38,447 nt of DNA, taken from positions 1 to 38,447 of the forward strand of contig NZ_QTTN01000055.1 of NCBI RefSeq assembly GCF_003386535.1, given 5' to 3'. Below, in pieces: positions 23,459 to 31,743 of the stretch. Source of the DNA: Paenibacillus taihuensis (lineage in GTDB: Bacteria; Bacillota; Bacilli; Paenibacillales; Paenibacillaceae). The notes under the pieces are model-generated. The model made no database searches and was not told the DNA's origin. It saw only the letters and a program-made list of their open reading frames with translations. Position 1 is the stretch's first letter, and each line of letters starts with the position of its first letter. The position numbers and the translations under genes were made by a program.

Positions 23459-24576
23459 TTTGCGCCAGCCTCCCTCTCCGCCCCCGCAGCAGCAGCCTGT
23501 TCCTCCGCAAGAATCAAATCCAGCGGAAACCCCTCCTGCTCAACCGGGAATTCAATCTTCGCACGCAGACGCGAAGATTCGAACACCGCGATCAGCATCT
23601 CGAGGCCGCGCAGCGCAATCGTTCCATCCAGCGGATTCGGCGTACCATGCCAGATCGACGCCGCGAGCGCACCGAACACGCCTGCAAACACGGCCTCGCT
23701 CGACTCCTCCTCAACCTCCACCGAACGCCAACCGCCTTCAGCGGAAGTATCCGAAACTAGAAGAGGCGGCTGGCTGCCATCGCCGCGGCGCCAAATGCTC
23801 CCCGCTGTGCCGACGATCTCAAAATCCTGATAGCCGCCGCCGCGAACCTGCATATCCCCGCAATGCAGCTCGCCGCGCACGCCGCCATCGAATTCATACA
23901 TCGCGAGCGCGCCGCTCTCCACCGCGTGACCATACCGTCTGCCCGTATACGCGTATGGATTACGCGCTGCCTCTTCCCTCGATGCCGGCTCCTTGCGGCA
24001 AATCTGCCCAATCGCCCAGCGCACTTCCCGCTCATGCAGCAGATACAGCATCGAATCGGCCAGATGCGAGCCGTCCGACAGCAGATCGCCTGCGCATGAA
24101 GCGCGAATAAACCGCACATCGCCGATCGTGCCCGCATCGATCAGCTCGCGCATCTTCCGATACACCGCGCTCGTCCTGCGCTGGTGCCCGACTACGAACA
24201 CAACTCCGCGTTCCCGGCACACCTCGACCATCTTACGCGCATCGCCAAGATTCGTCGCCATCGGCTTCTCGCAGTAGATACCGCGAACGCCGGCCTCCAC
24301 GGCGAGCAGCGTGAACGGCGCATGCGTCGTATTCGGCGTCGCGATCACGACAACATCAGGCTGAACTGCTGCCAGCATCGCCGCATAATCCGTATATACT
24401 CCCACGCTACCGCCACCTAAGTCGCCGCAAGCTTCAGCTACCTTTTTCGCCGTCTCCTCGTTCAAATCACAGACAGCCACAAGCTCATAATCATCCGAAG
24501 CAGCAAGCGCCACCGCTTGATTTTTCCCCATATTACAGCCAACTACAACCGCGCGAAGCGGACTGACACGACTCAT
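23455..24576 (-). CDS. Gfo/Idh/MocA-family oxidoreductase
   Basis: A 373-residue NAD(P)-dependent sugar or inositol dehydrogenase-like protein. Residues 1-130 form the Rossmann domain, with a modified dinucleotide loop VVGCNMGKNQ (usual GxGxxG), then ATPNTTHAPFTLLAVEAG and the family signature YCEKPMATNLGDARKMVE containing the catalytic-site lysine of EKP. The C-terminal half is the alpha/beta substrate domain; the HLADSMLYLLHE segment carries a conserved histidine. ATG 24576 overlaps the upstream stop by four bases, and its own stop overlaps the next start likewise. Pairing with epimerase-like genes is typical of inositol or keto-sugar catabolic operons. Confidence 0.92.
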   Translation of the reverse strand: MSRVSPLRAVVVGCNMGKNQAVALAASDDYELVAVCDLNEETAKKVAEACGDLGGGSVGVYTDYAAMLAAVQPDVVVIATPNTTHAPFTLLAVEAGVRGIYCEKPMATNLGDARKMVEVCRERGVVFVVGHQRRTSAVYRKMRELIDAGTIGDVRFIRASCAGDLLSDGSHLADSMLYLLHEREVRWAIGQICRKEPASREEAARNPYAYTGRRYGHAVESGALAMYEFDGGVRGELHCGDMQVRGGGYQDFEIVGTAGSIWRRGDGSQPPLLVSDTSAEGGWRSVEVEEESSEAVFAGVFGALAASIWHGTPNPLDGTIALRGLEMLIAVFESSRLRAKIEFPVEQEGFPLDLILAEEQAAAAGAEREAGAK

Positions 24577-25436
24577 TCTCCATCACCATCCAATGATTGA
24601 ATATAGGTAATCGACTTCTCGAGCGCCTCAATAGGCGATACTCCAGCAGGACAAACCATTTCAATCTCCATAATCAGTTCCTCCGGAAACGGCGCGTGCG
24701 CGAGCAGCAACTCATAGCAGTCCTGCAGCGGCACATCTCCCTCTCCAAGAACCGACCCGTCCACCTCAAAATAAAGCGGATTCGCATCAAGCACCGGTCT
24801 CACCTGATGATCCTTGAAATGCGTCCCGATCACATAAGGCGCCGCCGCCTGAAATGCCTCAAGCGGCCGTTCACCGATAAGGAACGTATTGCCTGTATCC
24901 AGGAAAATCCACAGGTCCGGCGTATTCAGGCACACCGTCACAAGATCCGAGCAGTAGAAATCCGCGTGATTCTCGAGCGCTAATTTCGTGCCGAGCTCCT
25001 TGCAGCCTGCAGCAAGCGGAGCAAGCGCAGCAGACAGCCGCTTCAAAGCAACATCAAGCGGGAACCTCTTATCGAATCGGCTCGTGTAATGCGCATGCGT
25101 CATTACGATTGCAGGCTTCTTGAGCTCGCACAACGCTGCCAACGACGACAAAATCTGCTCATTACGCGCTGCCACCTCATCCGCGTCAGCCGTAATATAC
25201 GGATAGCCCGCATAAACGGCCAGCTCCATCCCGCACGCATCGAGCTGCGCCAACAACTCTCGCCGCTCCGCCTCAGGCAGCTGCATCAGGTCGCTTAGCC
25301 CCGCCGAGAACACCTCAAAACCCTTCTCTCGAAGCATATGCAGCCGGTCCATCTGCACATGCCCCGTATGCGCGGTCAGCTCGCCGTACCACGGACCCGC
25401 AAAGCCCCATTTTCCAACCTTTGTCCATCTATTCAT
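24573..25436 (-). CDS. Sugar phosphate isomerase/epimerase (TIM barrel)
   Basis: A 287-residue member of the sugar phosphate isomerase/epimerase family. Segments typical of the fold: LALENHADFYCSD, LWIFLDTGNTFLIGE, VIGTHFKDHQV and ELIMEIEMV, which supply the Glu, Asp, His and Glu of the metal site. ATG 25436 is preferred over the TTG two codons earlier because GGAGG lies eight bases upstream of the ATG but only two from the TTG. It overlaps the end of the preceding gene by eight bases and the Gfo/Idh start by four. The substrate is unknown; the gene order suggests that it acts before or after the oxidoreductase. Confidence 0.9.
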   Translation of the reverse strand: MNRWTKVGKWGFAGPWYGELTAHTGHVQMDRLHMLREKGFEVFSAGLSDLMQLPEAERRELLAQLDACGMELAVYAGYPYITADADEVAARNEQILSSLAALCELKKPAIVMTHAHYTSRFDKRFPLDVALKRLSAALAPLAAGCKELGTKLALENHADFYCSDLVTVCLNTPDLWIFLDTGNTFLIGERPLEAFQAAAPYVIGTHFKDHQVRPVLDANPLYFEVDGSVLGEGDVPLQDCYELLLAHAPFPEELIMEIEMVCPAGVSPIEALEKSITYIQSLDGDGE

Positions 25437-25965
25437 GTGCAATGCCTCCGAACTCTTTCATGAAATCAACTAACGACCGCTCCCCATCAATCCGCGGAAA
25501 ATATTCCAGCCCCACGAACCCGTCAACCCCGGTTTCCTTAATGGCCTTAAGCACATTAGCAAAATGAATCTCGCCCGTGCCAAGCTCGCCTCTGCCCGGA
25601 TGATCGGCCACGTGGAAGTACCCAATCTCTCCGCTATTCCGGCGAATCGTTCGAATGAGATCGCCCTCCGTCACCTGCTGATGGTAAACATCGTACAGCA
25701 GCTTCACGTTCGGACTGCCCACCTCCCGAATTAGCGCAGCAGCTTCATCGGCATCCAGGAAATATCCCGGATGATCCACCAGCGTATTCAGCGGTTCAAC
25801 GACCAACGTCACGCCTGCTTCTTCCAGCAAAGGAGCCGCAGCCTTCAAGCCTTCGATAAGCGTTGCCGCCTGCTCCTCCCTGCTAACGCCGGGAAGTGCA
25901 TTCCCTGTCTGGCTTATCAAGTAACGGCAATCAAGCCGGCCAGCCGCCGCAACCTCGTCCTCCAT
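25429..25965 (-). pseudogene. N-terminally truncated hydroxypyruvate isomerase-like gene
   Basis: Only 178 codons, while Hyi/IolE-like relatives run to about 260. The preserved part is well formed: RLDCRYLISQTGNALPG, VTLVVEPLNTLVDHPGYFL, VKLLYDVYHQQV, IGYFHVADHPGRGELGTG and FVGLEYFPRID, including Glu, Asp, His and Glu metal-site positions. The first ~85-90 residues (the first strands of the barrel) are missing; an in-frame TAA lies only 18 bases before the ATG, and no frame of 25966-26062 supplies them. The ATG has only a G-rich run in front of it. It may be a remnant whose RNA still leads the operon, or an unusual short protein. The frame itself is undamaged. Confidence 0.7.
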
Positions 25966-26067
25966 CCCCCACGTTCTTTCTTACTGACAGTGTACACCTT
26001 GCAAAATCATCCCTCTATCGCATAACCACAACACTATTCGTCATTTCTACAGCCCTTGGACACAACG

Positions 26068-26107
26068 AAAAACCGCAGCCCCCATCCCGAAGAATAAGAA
26101 GCCGCGG
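26068..26107 (-). terminator. Terminator of the sugar-acid operon
   Basis: A 7-bp stem (26073-26079 with 26101-26107, one G-U pair) with a weakly paired interior, followed on the minus strand by five T. It separates the aldo/keto reductase gene from the truncated isomerase gene. Between 25966 and 26067 I found no convincing promoter for the next operon. Confidence 0.7.
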
Positions 26108-26124
26108 CCTCGTCTAAATCATCA

Positions 26125-27099
26125 TTATTGCCCTGACTCCAGATAGCGCAATTGCTCCGGCGTCAGCACGAGCTCACCTGCCTGGCAGCTATCCTCCAAG
26201 TAATTCAGCTTATTAGCGCCAATCAACGCAACGACTGGGAAAGGCTGCGAGGTCAAATACGCGAGCGCGATTTGCGAGCCTGTTACGCCAAGATTCGCAG
26301 CAAGCGACTGCACCCGGTCGAGCCTCCGGTAGCTCTCGTCGTTCGCATACATACCGATGACTGAATCCGCCCGCCCGCCCTCCGGCTTGAACACTCTGCC
26401 GTAGCGGCCGCTGAAGAAGCCTGATGCCTGCGCGGAATAAGCGAATATGGCGACATCTGCGGTATCCGCATACCACTGGCGTTCTCGTTCATCGATCGCG
26501 ACAAGATCGCCCGGCAGCACCGGATTCAGCGAGGCCAAGTTCCAATGCGGCTGGCTGCCGATGAACGGCGCGAGGCCGGTCTCCCGCGCATAGCGATTGG
26601 CTGCATCAATACGTTCACTGGTCCAGTTGGAGGCACCGATGTTCCGTACACGCCCCGACGACACTTGCTCATGCAGCGCATCCATAATGGATTCCACCGA
26701 ACGTTCAGGGTCATCGCGATGCACCCAATAGAGGTCGATAACGTCCGTTTGCAGCCGCTCGAGGCTCTCGCTGAGGTCGCTCCGAATCGACTCGACATCC
26801 AGCCGCTTCTGCGATAAGTCCGACATCGGCGGATGCGCGCCTTTCGTCGATAACAATACTTGATCACGCGTGCCGCGTTCCTGCAGCCATTGGCCAATCA
26901 TCGTCTCGCTCGCCCCGTCGCCGCCAGGCACCCATGCGCCGTACACATGAGCCGTATCGATCAGATTGCCGCCAAGCTCCACGTAACGATCGAGCAGCGC
27001 GAAGCACGATTCCTTATCCAGTGCCGTGCCGAAATCCCCCGTTCCAAGCCCGATTACCGATGGTGTCAATGATGTGCCGGCAATGTTGGAGTACCGCAT
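26125..27099 (-). CDS. Aldo/keto reductase
   Basis: A 324-residue NAD(P)H-dependent aldo/keto reductase, cytoplasmic, probably acting on an aldose or keto-acid. The catalytic tetrad is intact: D48 and Y53 in LIDTAHVYG, K86 in STKG and H127 in YWVHRDD. The family's cofactor region is near VALIGANKLNYLED. ATG 27099 is chosen because AAGGAG lies nine bases upstream; an ATG three codons earlier abuts that site. It is the last gene of the minus-strand sugar-acid operon, 70 bp after the DUF5107 gene and followed by a terminator. The reaction direction (sugar oxidation or keto-sugar reduction) cannot be told. Confidence 0.92.
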   Translation of the reverse strand: MRYSNIAGTSLTPSVIGLGTGDFGTALDKESCFALLDRYVELGGNLIDTAHVYGAWVPGGDGASETMIGQWLQERGTRDQVLLSTKGAHPPMSDLSQKRLDVESIRSDLSESLERLQTDVIDLYWVHRDDPERSVESIMDALHEQVSSGRVRNIGASNWTSERIDAANRYARETGLAPFIGSQPHWNLASLNPVLPGDLVAIDERERQWYADTADVAIFAYSAQASGFFSGRYGRVFKPEGGRADSVIGMYANDESYRRLDRVQSLAANLGVTGSQIALAYLTSQPFPVVALIGANKLNYLEDSCQAGELVLTPEQLRYLESGQ

Positions 27100-27169
27100 A
27101 GCCCTCATCTCCTTTTCTTGAACCGAATTATAGAACAGCTCTGCTGCTAATCTGCCACCATGCGATTTG

Positions 27170-28213
27170 TCAATTTCCAAGAGACGGCACGAACGCGGTC
27201 CCTGTCACATCGCCGTCTGCATCGATGTTGTCTACTGCGGACAACCCTTCGTAGATGCTCGCGACAATGCTGCAGGATACCGTTTCCCTCGGCTCCAGAA
27301 TTCGATGCGTCCCTCGATCGATCCCATCCTGCAAGCCGACCGGATAACCGGTGCACGGCTCCAGCACGACGGTTTGCAGTTCCCGCCAACCGCCGTAAGA
27401 GGCGAACAGCCAGCAGCTTGGCAGCACTTCGTTATCATAGCTGAGGCCGAACCCGATGCCTTCGAGCGTATGCGTCAAGGCGCACCAGCCCGCCTTCATA
27501 TCCGTTGCATATTGAAACTCGCTGACGCCGGACTCGGACGATAATGCTTGGCGCATATCATGTTTACCGCCTTGATCGTCTTCGGCGAACGGCCATTCAT
27601 ACGTAAAATTCGTCCTGCCCGTTCGCGGCGAGCCGAACCCTTCCACCATCATATTGCGCGCAGGCAGGTCGATGCGGGAATGCTCATCCGCTGCCATTGC
27701 AGCATGCAGCTTCCACAGATACGGCTGCGGCCGCCGGCCAAGATTCGTGATCGTATGCTGGAATCGCAGCTTCGATTCGCCCGCGCGCAGCGTGATGCGC
27801 TTGCTCAGGCGGCTCGCCGTAATCGGCGTTTCCACCCACATATGCAGCGTCACCGCTTCGTCGTCGGCACGCTCAATCGCATACTGCCACTGCAGCGTCC
27901 AGATTTCGCCGTGATCCGGCAGCATTTCCTCGTTGATGGATTCTGCCATATCGTTCGGATACAGCTCATCCCAGCCGCCGAAGAAATGGTCGTCATAGTT
28001 CGTGTGAAGCCCGACCTTGCGCGGCTTGATGCGCGGATGCTGCCAGAGGAAGTCTTTGCCTCGCGGCTTAAACGTAATTTGCCATATTTTCGCGCCGAGA
28101 TCCGGCATGACGATAACGCGCAACTTCTCGTTCTCGATAACGACGGTGCGGACATCGTTGTACATCCAATTCGTATCTACGGTAACCGGTGGTACAGGTG
28201 GCACAGGTGGCAC
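27170..28213 (-). CDS. DUF5107 / aldose-epimerase-like beta-sandwich protein
   Basis: A ~347-residue protein. The segments VIENEKLRVIVMPDLGAKIW, HTNYDDHFFGGWDELYPND and LPDHGEIWTL match the DUF5107 group, a relative of the galactose mutarotase fold. A mutarotase-like or sugar-binding role is a fair guess. The N-terminus is built from a 9-bp repeat giving V-P-P units with three in-frame GTG codons (28222, 28213 and 28204). GTG 28213 has the best distance (eight bases) from GGAGG; GTG 28222 would overlap that site. The stop of the cupin gene lies 15 bp before this start, so the two are probably coupled. Confidence 0.85.
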   Translation of the reverse strand: MPPVPPVPPVTVDTNWMYNDVRTVVIENEKLRVIVMPDLGAKIWQITFKPRGKDFLWQHPRIKPRKVGLHTNYDDHFFGGWDELYPNDMAESINEEMLPDHGEIWTLQWQYAIERADDEAVTLHMWVETPITASRLSKRITLRAGESKLRFQHTITNLGRRPQPYLWKLHAAMAADEHSRIDLPARNMMVEGFGSPRTGRTNFTYEWPFAEDDQGGKHDMRQALSSESGVSEFQYATDMKAGWCALTHTLEGIGFGLSYDNEVLPSCWLFASYGGWRELQTVVLEPCTGYPVGLQDGIDRGTHRILEPRETVSCSIVASIYEGLSAVDNIDADGDVTGTAFVPSLGN

Positions 28214-28222
28214 AGGCGGCAC
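28187..28222. repeat. 9-bp repeat at the translation start of the DUF5107 gene
   Basis: Four copies of gtgcc(a/g)cct-type units on the minus strand (28222-28187; the last reads gtaccaccg). Each unit brings an in-frame GTG or GTA directly downstream of GGAGG, so copy number sets which GTG is at the proper distance. Confidence 0.85.
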
Positions 28223-28228
28223 CTCCTC

Positions 28229-28555
28229 TTATTCCGTTATCGTTGCCAGCAGGTCAGCCCGAAGCGGCGTGAACGTCTCGATGACGACCGAGTCCTCGAG
28301 CGCTTTCACTTCATGCACCGCATCGCCTGGCACGACGATCTGCTCGCCTGCACCAGTCACGATGACCTCGCCGTTCATCGTCATTTCAAGCTTGCCGCTG
28401 ATGACAAAAGTCAGCTGCTCATGCGGATGCGAATGCGCCGGACCGATCGCCCCGGTCTTGAACGTAATCATCATGCTCATCATGTCTTTGCCTGGCGGGA
28501 AAATCTTCCGCGTGATTCCTTCAATCGGCGAATGCCATTCTTCATAACGCGGCAT
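28229..28555 (-). CDS. Cupin protein, KdgF-like
   Basis: A 108-residue single-domain cupin. Metal-site residues: H41, H43 and Q47 in HSHPHEQLTF, and H81 in PGDAVHEV, the order found in KdgF, which speeds ring opening of 4,5-unsaturated uronates from pectin or alginate breakdown. The C-terminal EDSVVIETFTPLRADLL also matches that group. ATG 28555 is one base away from the dehydrogenase stop and has AGGAGGTG 11 bases upstream inside that gene, so translation is coupled. The similarity to KdgF is from memory of the family pattern, so the function is probable, not proven. Confidence 0.82.
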   Translation of the reverse strand: MPRYEEWHSPIEGITRKIFPPGKDMMSMMITFKTGAIGPAHSHPHEQLTFVISGKLEMTMNGEVIVTGAGEQIVVPGDAVHEVKALEDSVVIETFTPLRADLLATITE

Positions 28556-28556
28556 G

Positions 28557-29612
28557 TTACGATACACCTCCTGGAATGAGCAGTACCTTCGACACATTGC
28601 CCGGCGAGCCAAGCAGCGTCTCAAACCAGCGCGCGCCTTCGCTGAGCGGCGCTTCGACGACACCTTCCGAGAGGGCGATGCGCCCTTCTTCCAGCCATTG
28701 CAAGGCTGTGCGGAAGTTCATTGCAGAGTAGGCAAAAGAGCCCGCCATCGTAATTTCGCTCCGGATCGCGAGGTTGATCGGCAGCGCCGATTCCTCTTCG
28801 TGCAAACCCGTGAAGACGGTGCGTCCGCCGGTCGTACAAGCCATGACGGCTTGTTTGCGCGTCAGTCCTGCGCCAACAGCATCGATGGCGACGTTCACGC
28901 CTGTGCCGCCGGTCAGGCGCTTCACTTCCTCCAGCGTATCGACGCCGGCTGGGCAGATCGTATGCTTCGCGCCAAGTCTGCGCGCGATTGCCAAGCGATC
29001 CTCGTTCATGTCGACCGCGATGATGTCTTTCACCCCGTATTGCAGCACGGCTTGCAGCGTGAGCAGACCGATCGGACCCATGCCGAGAATGAGCACTTTG
29101 TCCGTGGGTTTGGCCGCCGCCAGCTCCGCTACGCGCACCGCGCATGCTGTCGGTTCTGTCATTGCCGCGGTTTGCAGCGTCATGCTATCCGGAACCGCGT
29201 ACACGAATGCAGCCGGGATCTTCACATATTCCGCGTTGCTGCCAGGCAGTGCCGCAGAGAGCAGCTTGCGGGAACCGCACAGCTGCTGCCTGCCTGTTAA
29301 ACATTTCTCGCACTGTCCGCAAGTGACGAGCGGATTCGCGGTTACGCGCTGGCCGAGCTGCCACGCGCCGGATGCTTCCACGCGGCTGCCCATCGCCGCA
29401 ATCGTGCCCGAGAACTCGTGGCCGAAGATCATCGGCGGCTTGCGCAGCGAGTTTTTGCCGAGATAGCCGCTCAGCTCCGAGCCGCAAATGCCGGTGAACG
29501 CAACTTGGATGACGATTTCATCCTCGCCCGCGATCGGCAAGTCGACCTCTCGAATATTCATCTCTTTCGGACCTTCATAGATAAGCGCCTGCATCTGCTT
29601 CTGCAATTGCAT
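28557..29612 (-). CDS. Zinc-dependent MDR dehydrogenase (sorbitol/threonine dehydrogenase type)
   Basis: A 351-residue cytoplasmic alcohol dehydrogenase. Catalytic zinc ligands are C43 (GICGSE), H65 and E66 (GHEF); structural zinc is held by C98, C101, C104 and C112. The NAD-binding motif is VLILGMGPIGLLTLQ. Contrast with the MDR protein at 18682, which lacks all of these. ATG 29612 has GAGAGGAG about nine bases upstream. It follows the SDR gene after 66 bp containing a hairpin. Oxidation of a polyol, aldose or aldonate C-OH fits the operon; the exact substrate is unknown. Confidence 0.94.
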   Translation of the reverse strand: MQLQKQMQALIYEGPKEMNIREVDLPIAGEDEIVIQVAFTGICGSELSGYLGKNSLRKPPMIFGHEFSGTIAAMGSRVEASGAWQLGQRVTANPLVTCGQCEKCLTGRQQLCGSRKLLSAALPGSNAEYVKIPAAFVYAVPDSMTLQTAAMTEPTACAVRVAELAAAKPTDKVLILGMGPIGLLTLQAVLQYGVKDIIAVDMNEDRLAIARRLGAKHTICPAGVDTLEEVKRLTGGTGVNVAIDAVGAGLTRKQAVMACTTGGRTVFTGLHEEESALPINLAIRSEITMAGSFAYSAMNFRTALQWLEEGRIALSEGVVEAPLSEGARWFETLLGSPGNVSKVLLIPGGVS

Positions 29613-29636
29613 GAGTTGCTGCTCCTCTCTGGATTA

Positions 29637-29668
29637 AAGAGGCGCTAGGCTCGTCGCCCGCACCTCTT
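29637..29668 (-). terminator. Intra-operon hairpin between SDR and zinc dehydrogenase genes
   Basis: A 9-bp stem aagaggcgc/gcacctctt (29637-29645 with 29660-29668, one wobble pair) lies between the two genes. Only TTTAAT follows on the minus strand, so it probably trims or protects the upstream mRNA rather than ending all transcription. Confidence 0.45.
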
Positions 29669-29678
29669 CTGAAGTTGA

Positions 29679-30455
29679 TTAGAATGTAATCGACAGTCCG
29701 CCGTCGACCGGAATAACCGCACCGCACATATAGGACGCATCCTCCGATGCCAGGAAAGCGATAACGCCGGCTACTTCCTCCGGCTGCCCCTGACGCCTTT
29801 GGGCGATTTTGCCCCGTGCGACATAAATATCTTTGAACCAGTCCGTCTCGTGCTCCTTCACGCCGTCGACCACAGACATTGGCGTCTCGATGAAACCGAG
29901 CGCGACCGAATTTACACGAATGCCAACGTTGATTAACTCCAGCGCCGTATTGCGGGTAAGCTGGTCCATGGCGCCTTTGGCCGCATTGTAGCTCGACGAC
30001 TCCTCCAGCGCACGGCTGCTGTTAATGGAAGAAACGTTGATAATTGCGCCTTGCGTGCCTTTGGCCGTCATGAGTCTGGCAGCTGCTTGCGTGCAATAGA
30101 ACGTGCCGTTCACGATAATATCGAACACCTTGCGCCAGTCCTTCATCTCCGCGCCGAGAAAACGCATCGGCTCAAACGTAGCCGCATTATTCACAAGAAT
30201 GTCGAGCTGACCGTAGGTTTCTTCGATCTGCGCGAACATCGACGCGACAGATTCCTCGTCAGAGACGTCCCCGACGATGAACTGTGCCTTATAGCCTTGC
30301 GCTTGCAGCTGGGTCTCCGCCTGCTTGCCGACATCGGCGCGACGTCCGGTAATAATGACGGTCGCACCTTCGGATGCTAGCCTAGTTGCAGCCGCGAAGC
30401 CTACTCCAGTCGCGCCTCCTGTAATGAAGGCAACTTTCCCTTCGAATCTACTCAT
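29679..30455 (-). CDS. Short-chain dehydrogenase/reductase
   Basis: A 258-residue classical SDR, NAD(P)-dependent and cytoplasmic. The cofactor motif TGGATGVGFA (12-21), NNAA (89-92), the active-site serine near 143, Y156 and K160 (SSYNAAK) are all in place. Length is typical. In sugar-acid routes such enzymes oxidise 2-keto-3-deoxy-aldonates or aldoses, as in the KduD or 2-keto-3-deoxy-fuconate/rhamnonate dehydrogenase groups; the neighbours favour such a role. It starts 21 bp after the enolase-superfamily gene, within the same operon. Confidence 0.93.
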   Translation of the reverse strand: MSRFEGKVAFITGGATGVGFAAATRLASEGATVIITGRRADVGKQAETQLQAQGYKAQFIVGDVSDEESVASMFAQIEETYGQLDILVNNAATFEPMRFLGAEMKDWRKVFDIIVNGTFYCTQAAARLMTAKGTQGAIINVSSINSSRALEESSSYNAAKGAMDQLTRNTALELINVGIRVNSVALGFIETPMSVVDGVKEHETDWFKDIYVARGKIAQRRQGQPEEVAGVIAFLASEDASYMCGAVIPVDGGLSITF

Positions 30456-30476
30456 ATACGGATAGCGCCTCCTTCA

Positions 30477-31595
30477 TTAGTTGACGCGGTATTGTTCCAC
30501 AACTGCTTCATCGACTGTGATCCCCAGACCCGGACGATCCGGTACATGCACGTAGCCGTCCTTGAACGTAATCTTCTCGGATACGAGGTCGCGCGCCAGC
30601 GGCGAAGACGAAGTCGTATGCTCGATCATGAATCCGTTCGGAATCGATGCTGCAAAATGCGTGCTCGCCGCAACGAGTATGCCTGTCTTAAACGCATGCG
30701 GCACCACAAGCTTATGACGCTCATGCGCCATATATGCGATCCGTTTGCCTTCCGTCAGACCGCCGCAGCGGCCGAGGTCAGGCTGCACGATGTCGTGTCC
30801 GCCTTCTTCGATCAGACGGCGGAATGCGGTCACGCCGCTCTCTTGTTCGCCGCCTGCGACGCGAAGCGATGTCCGTCTCGACAGCTCCTGGTAGTCGGCC
30901 AGATTCTCGGGATGAAGCGGCTCTTCCAGCCAAAATACCCCGTACTTCTCGTACACTTCCGCCATGCGAAGCGCGCCCTTCAAATCCCACACCAGACCGC
31001 CGTCGATCATAAGATCGATGTCGTCGCCAACCGTTTCACGAATCGCGTGAACCTGCTGCTCGTCGAATTTCGCATCCCGGCCGATTGGACCCCAGCCGAA
31101 CTTCATCGCTTTGTAGCCTTCCGAGGCGAACTGGCCCGCCATTCGAACCGCTTCTTCAATCGTGTCCGGCATGAGCGAGCTTGCGTATGCCTTCAGCTTG
31201 GAGCGGTACGTGCCGCCGAGCATTTCGGATACGGGACGGCCCGCTTTCTTGCCGGCAATATCCCACAGTGCCATGTCGATGCCGCTCATTGCGTGCATGG
31301 CAGGACCACCGCGGCCGAAATAGATGGTGCCACGGTACATTTTGTCCCAGAGGCGGTCGATCTCAAGCGGGTTCTCGCCGATGAGCAGCGAACGAAGGCC
31401 TGTCGCAATAGAGTGCGACGGCGGAGCGTCGATGCATGCTTTTGCCACGAGCGGAACAGAATCTACCTCGCCATAACCGGTAATACCTTCGTCGGTATGA
31501 ATGCGGATCATAAGCGTGTCCTGAGTGCCGTCGCAGCGCTCCGCATCAAGGTCGGGAATACGCAGGTAGATGGATTCAACTTCGGTAATCTTCAT
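30477..31595 (-). CDS. Enolase-superfamily sugar-acid dehydratase (mandelate racemase/MLE family)
   Basis: A 372-residue protein that probably removes water from an aldonate or uronate-derived acid to give a 2-keto-3-deoxy acid. Metal ligands: D198 (LMIDGG), E224 (WLEEP) and E250 (GGEQ). A D273/H300 pair (QPDLGRCGG and VVPHAFKTG) matches the mandelate-racemase type acid/base dyad. In the second-strand motif (YKAMKFGWGP), K165 is present but the second lysine of the usual KxK is replaced, as in dehydratases that work through the histidine. ATG 31595 has GGAGG six bases upstream. It is the first gene of the operon controlled from 31596-31842. The substrate is not identifiable from sequence alone. 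Confidence 0.92.
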   Translation of the reverse strand: MKITEVESIYLRIPDLDAERCDGTQDTLMIRIHTDEGITGYGEVDSVPLVAKACIDAPPSHSIATGLRSLLIGENPLEIDRLWDKMYRGTIYFGRGGPAMHAMSGIDMALWDIAGKKAGRPVSEMLGGTYRSKLKAYASSLMPDTIEEAVRMAGQFASEGYKAMKFGWGPIGRDAKFDEQQVHAIRETVGDDIDLMIDGGLVWDLKGALRMAEVYEKYGVFWLEEPLHPENLADYQELSRRTSLRVAGGEQESGVTAFRRLIEEGGHDIVQPDLGRCGGLTEGKRIAYMAHERHKLVVPHAFKTGILVAASTHFAASIPNGFMIEHTTSSSPLARDLVSEKITFKDGYVHVPDRPGLGITVDEAVVEQYRVN

Positions 31596-31658
31596 TAAAA
31601 TCCTCCATTCGTAGATAGATGTAGTTGGCCGATTTGCGGGAATGAGTACATGAGCACA

Positions 31659-31672
31659 GTAAAACGCTTTCA
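31659..31672 (-). promoter_or_regulatory. cre-like site in the sugar-acid operon leader
   Basis: TGAAAGCGTTTTAC on the minus strand matches the CcpA cre consensus TGWAAGCGYTWNCA at 12 of 14 positions. It lies just downstream of the predicted transcription start, where CcpA binding acts as a block to elongation. Confidence 0.6.
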
Positions 31673-31684
31673 CTAGTTGCATTA

Positions 31685-31714
31685 ATTGTAATTGCCATTT
31701 TCGCATATTGTCAA
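31685..31714 (-). promoter_or_regulatory. Promoter of the sugar-acid operon
   Basis: TTGACA (31714-31709) and TACAAT (31690-31685) are separated by 18 bases, a near-consensus sigma-A promoter 90 bases upstream of the dehydratase start. Its -35 hexamer lies inside the palindrome at 31705-31720. Confidence 0.8.
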
Positions 31715-31720
31715 CAATAT
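31705..31720. promoter_or_regulatory. Palindromic operator O1 for the divergent GntR regulator
   Basis: ATATTGT-CA-ACAATAT is a perfect 7+2+7 palindrome with the core TTGTCAACAA (31708-31717). The TTGTnnACAA form fits GntR/FCD-type operators. It covers the -35 box of the operon promoter, so the bound regulator would repress. Confidence 0.75.
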
Positions 31721-31743
31721 TTATCCTCGTTGTCAGTTGCTGA

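Noticed and set aside
22813..23830. 338-codon plus frame opposite the epimerase and Gfo/Idh genes
   Set aside because: Both minus genes there have clear family motifs and 4-base overlaps; the plus frame is arginine-rich and without family similarity.
25966..26067. Missing N-terminus of the truncated isomerase in another frame
   Set aside because: I read all three minus frames; each is short and none resembles the early barrel strands, so a simple frameshift does not explain the loss.
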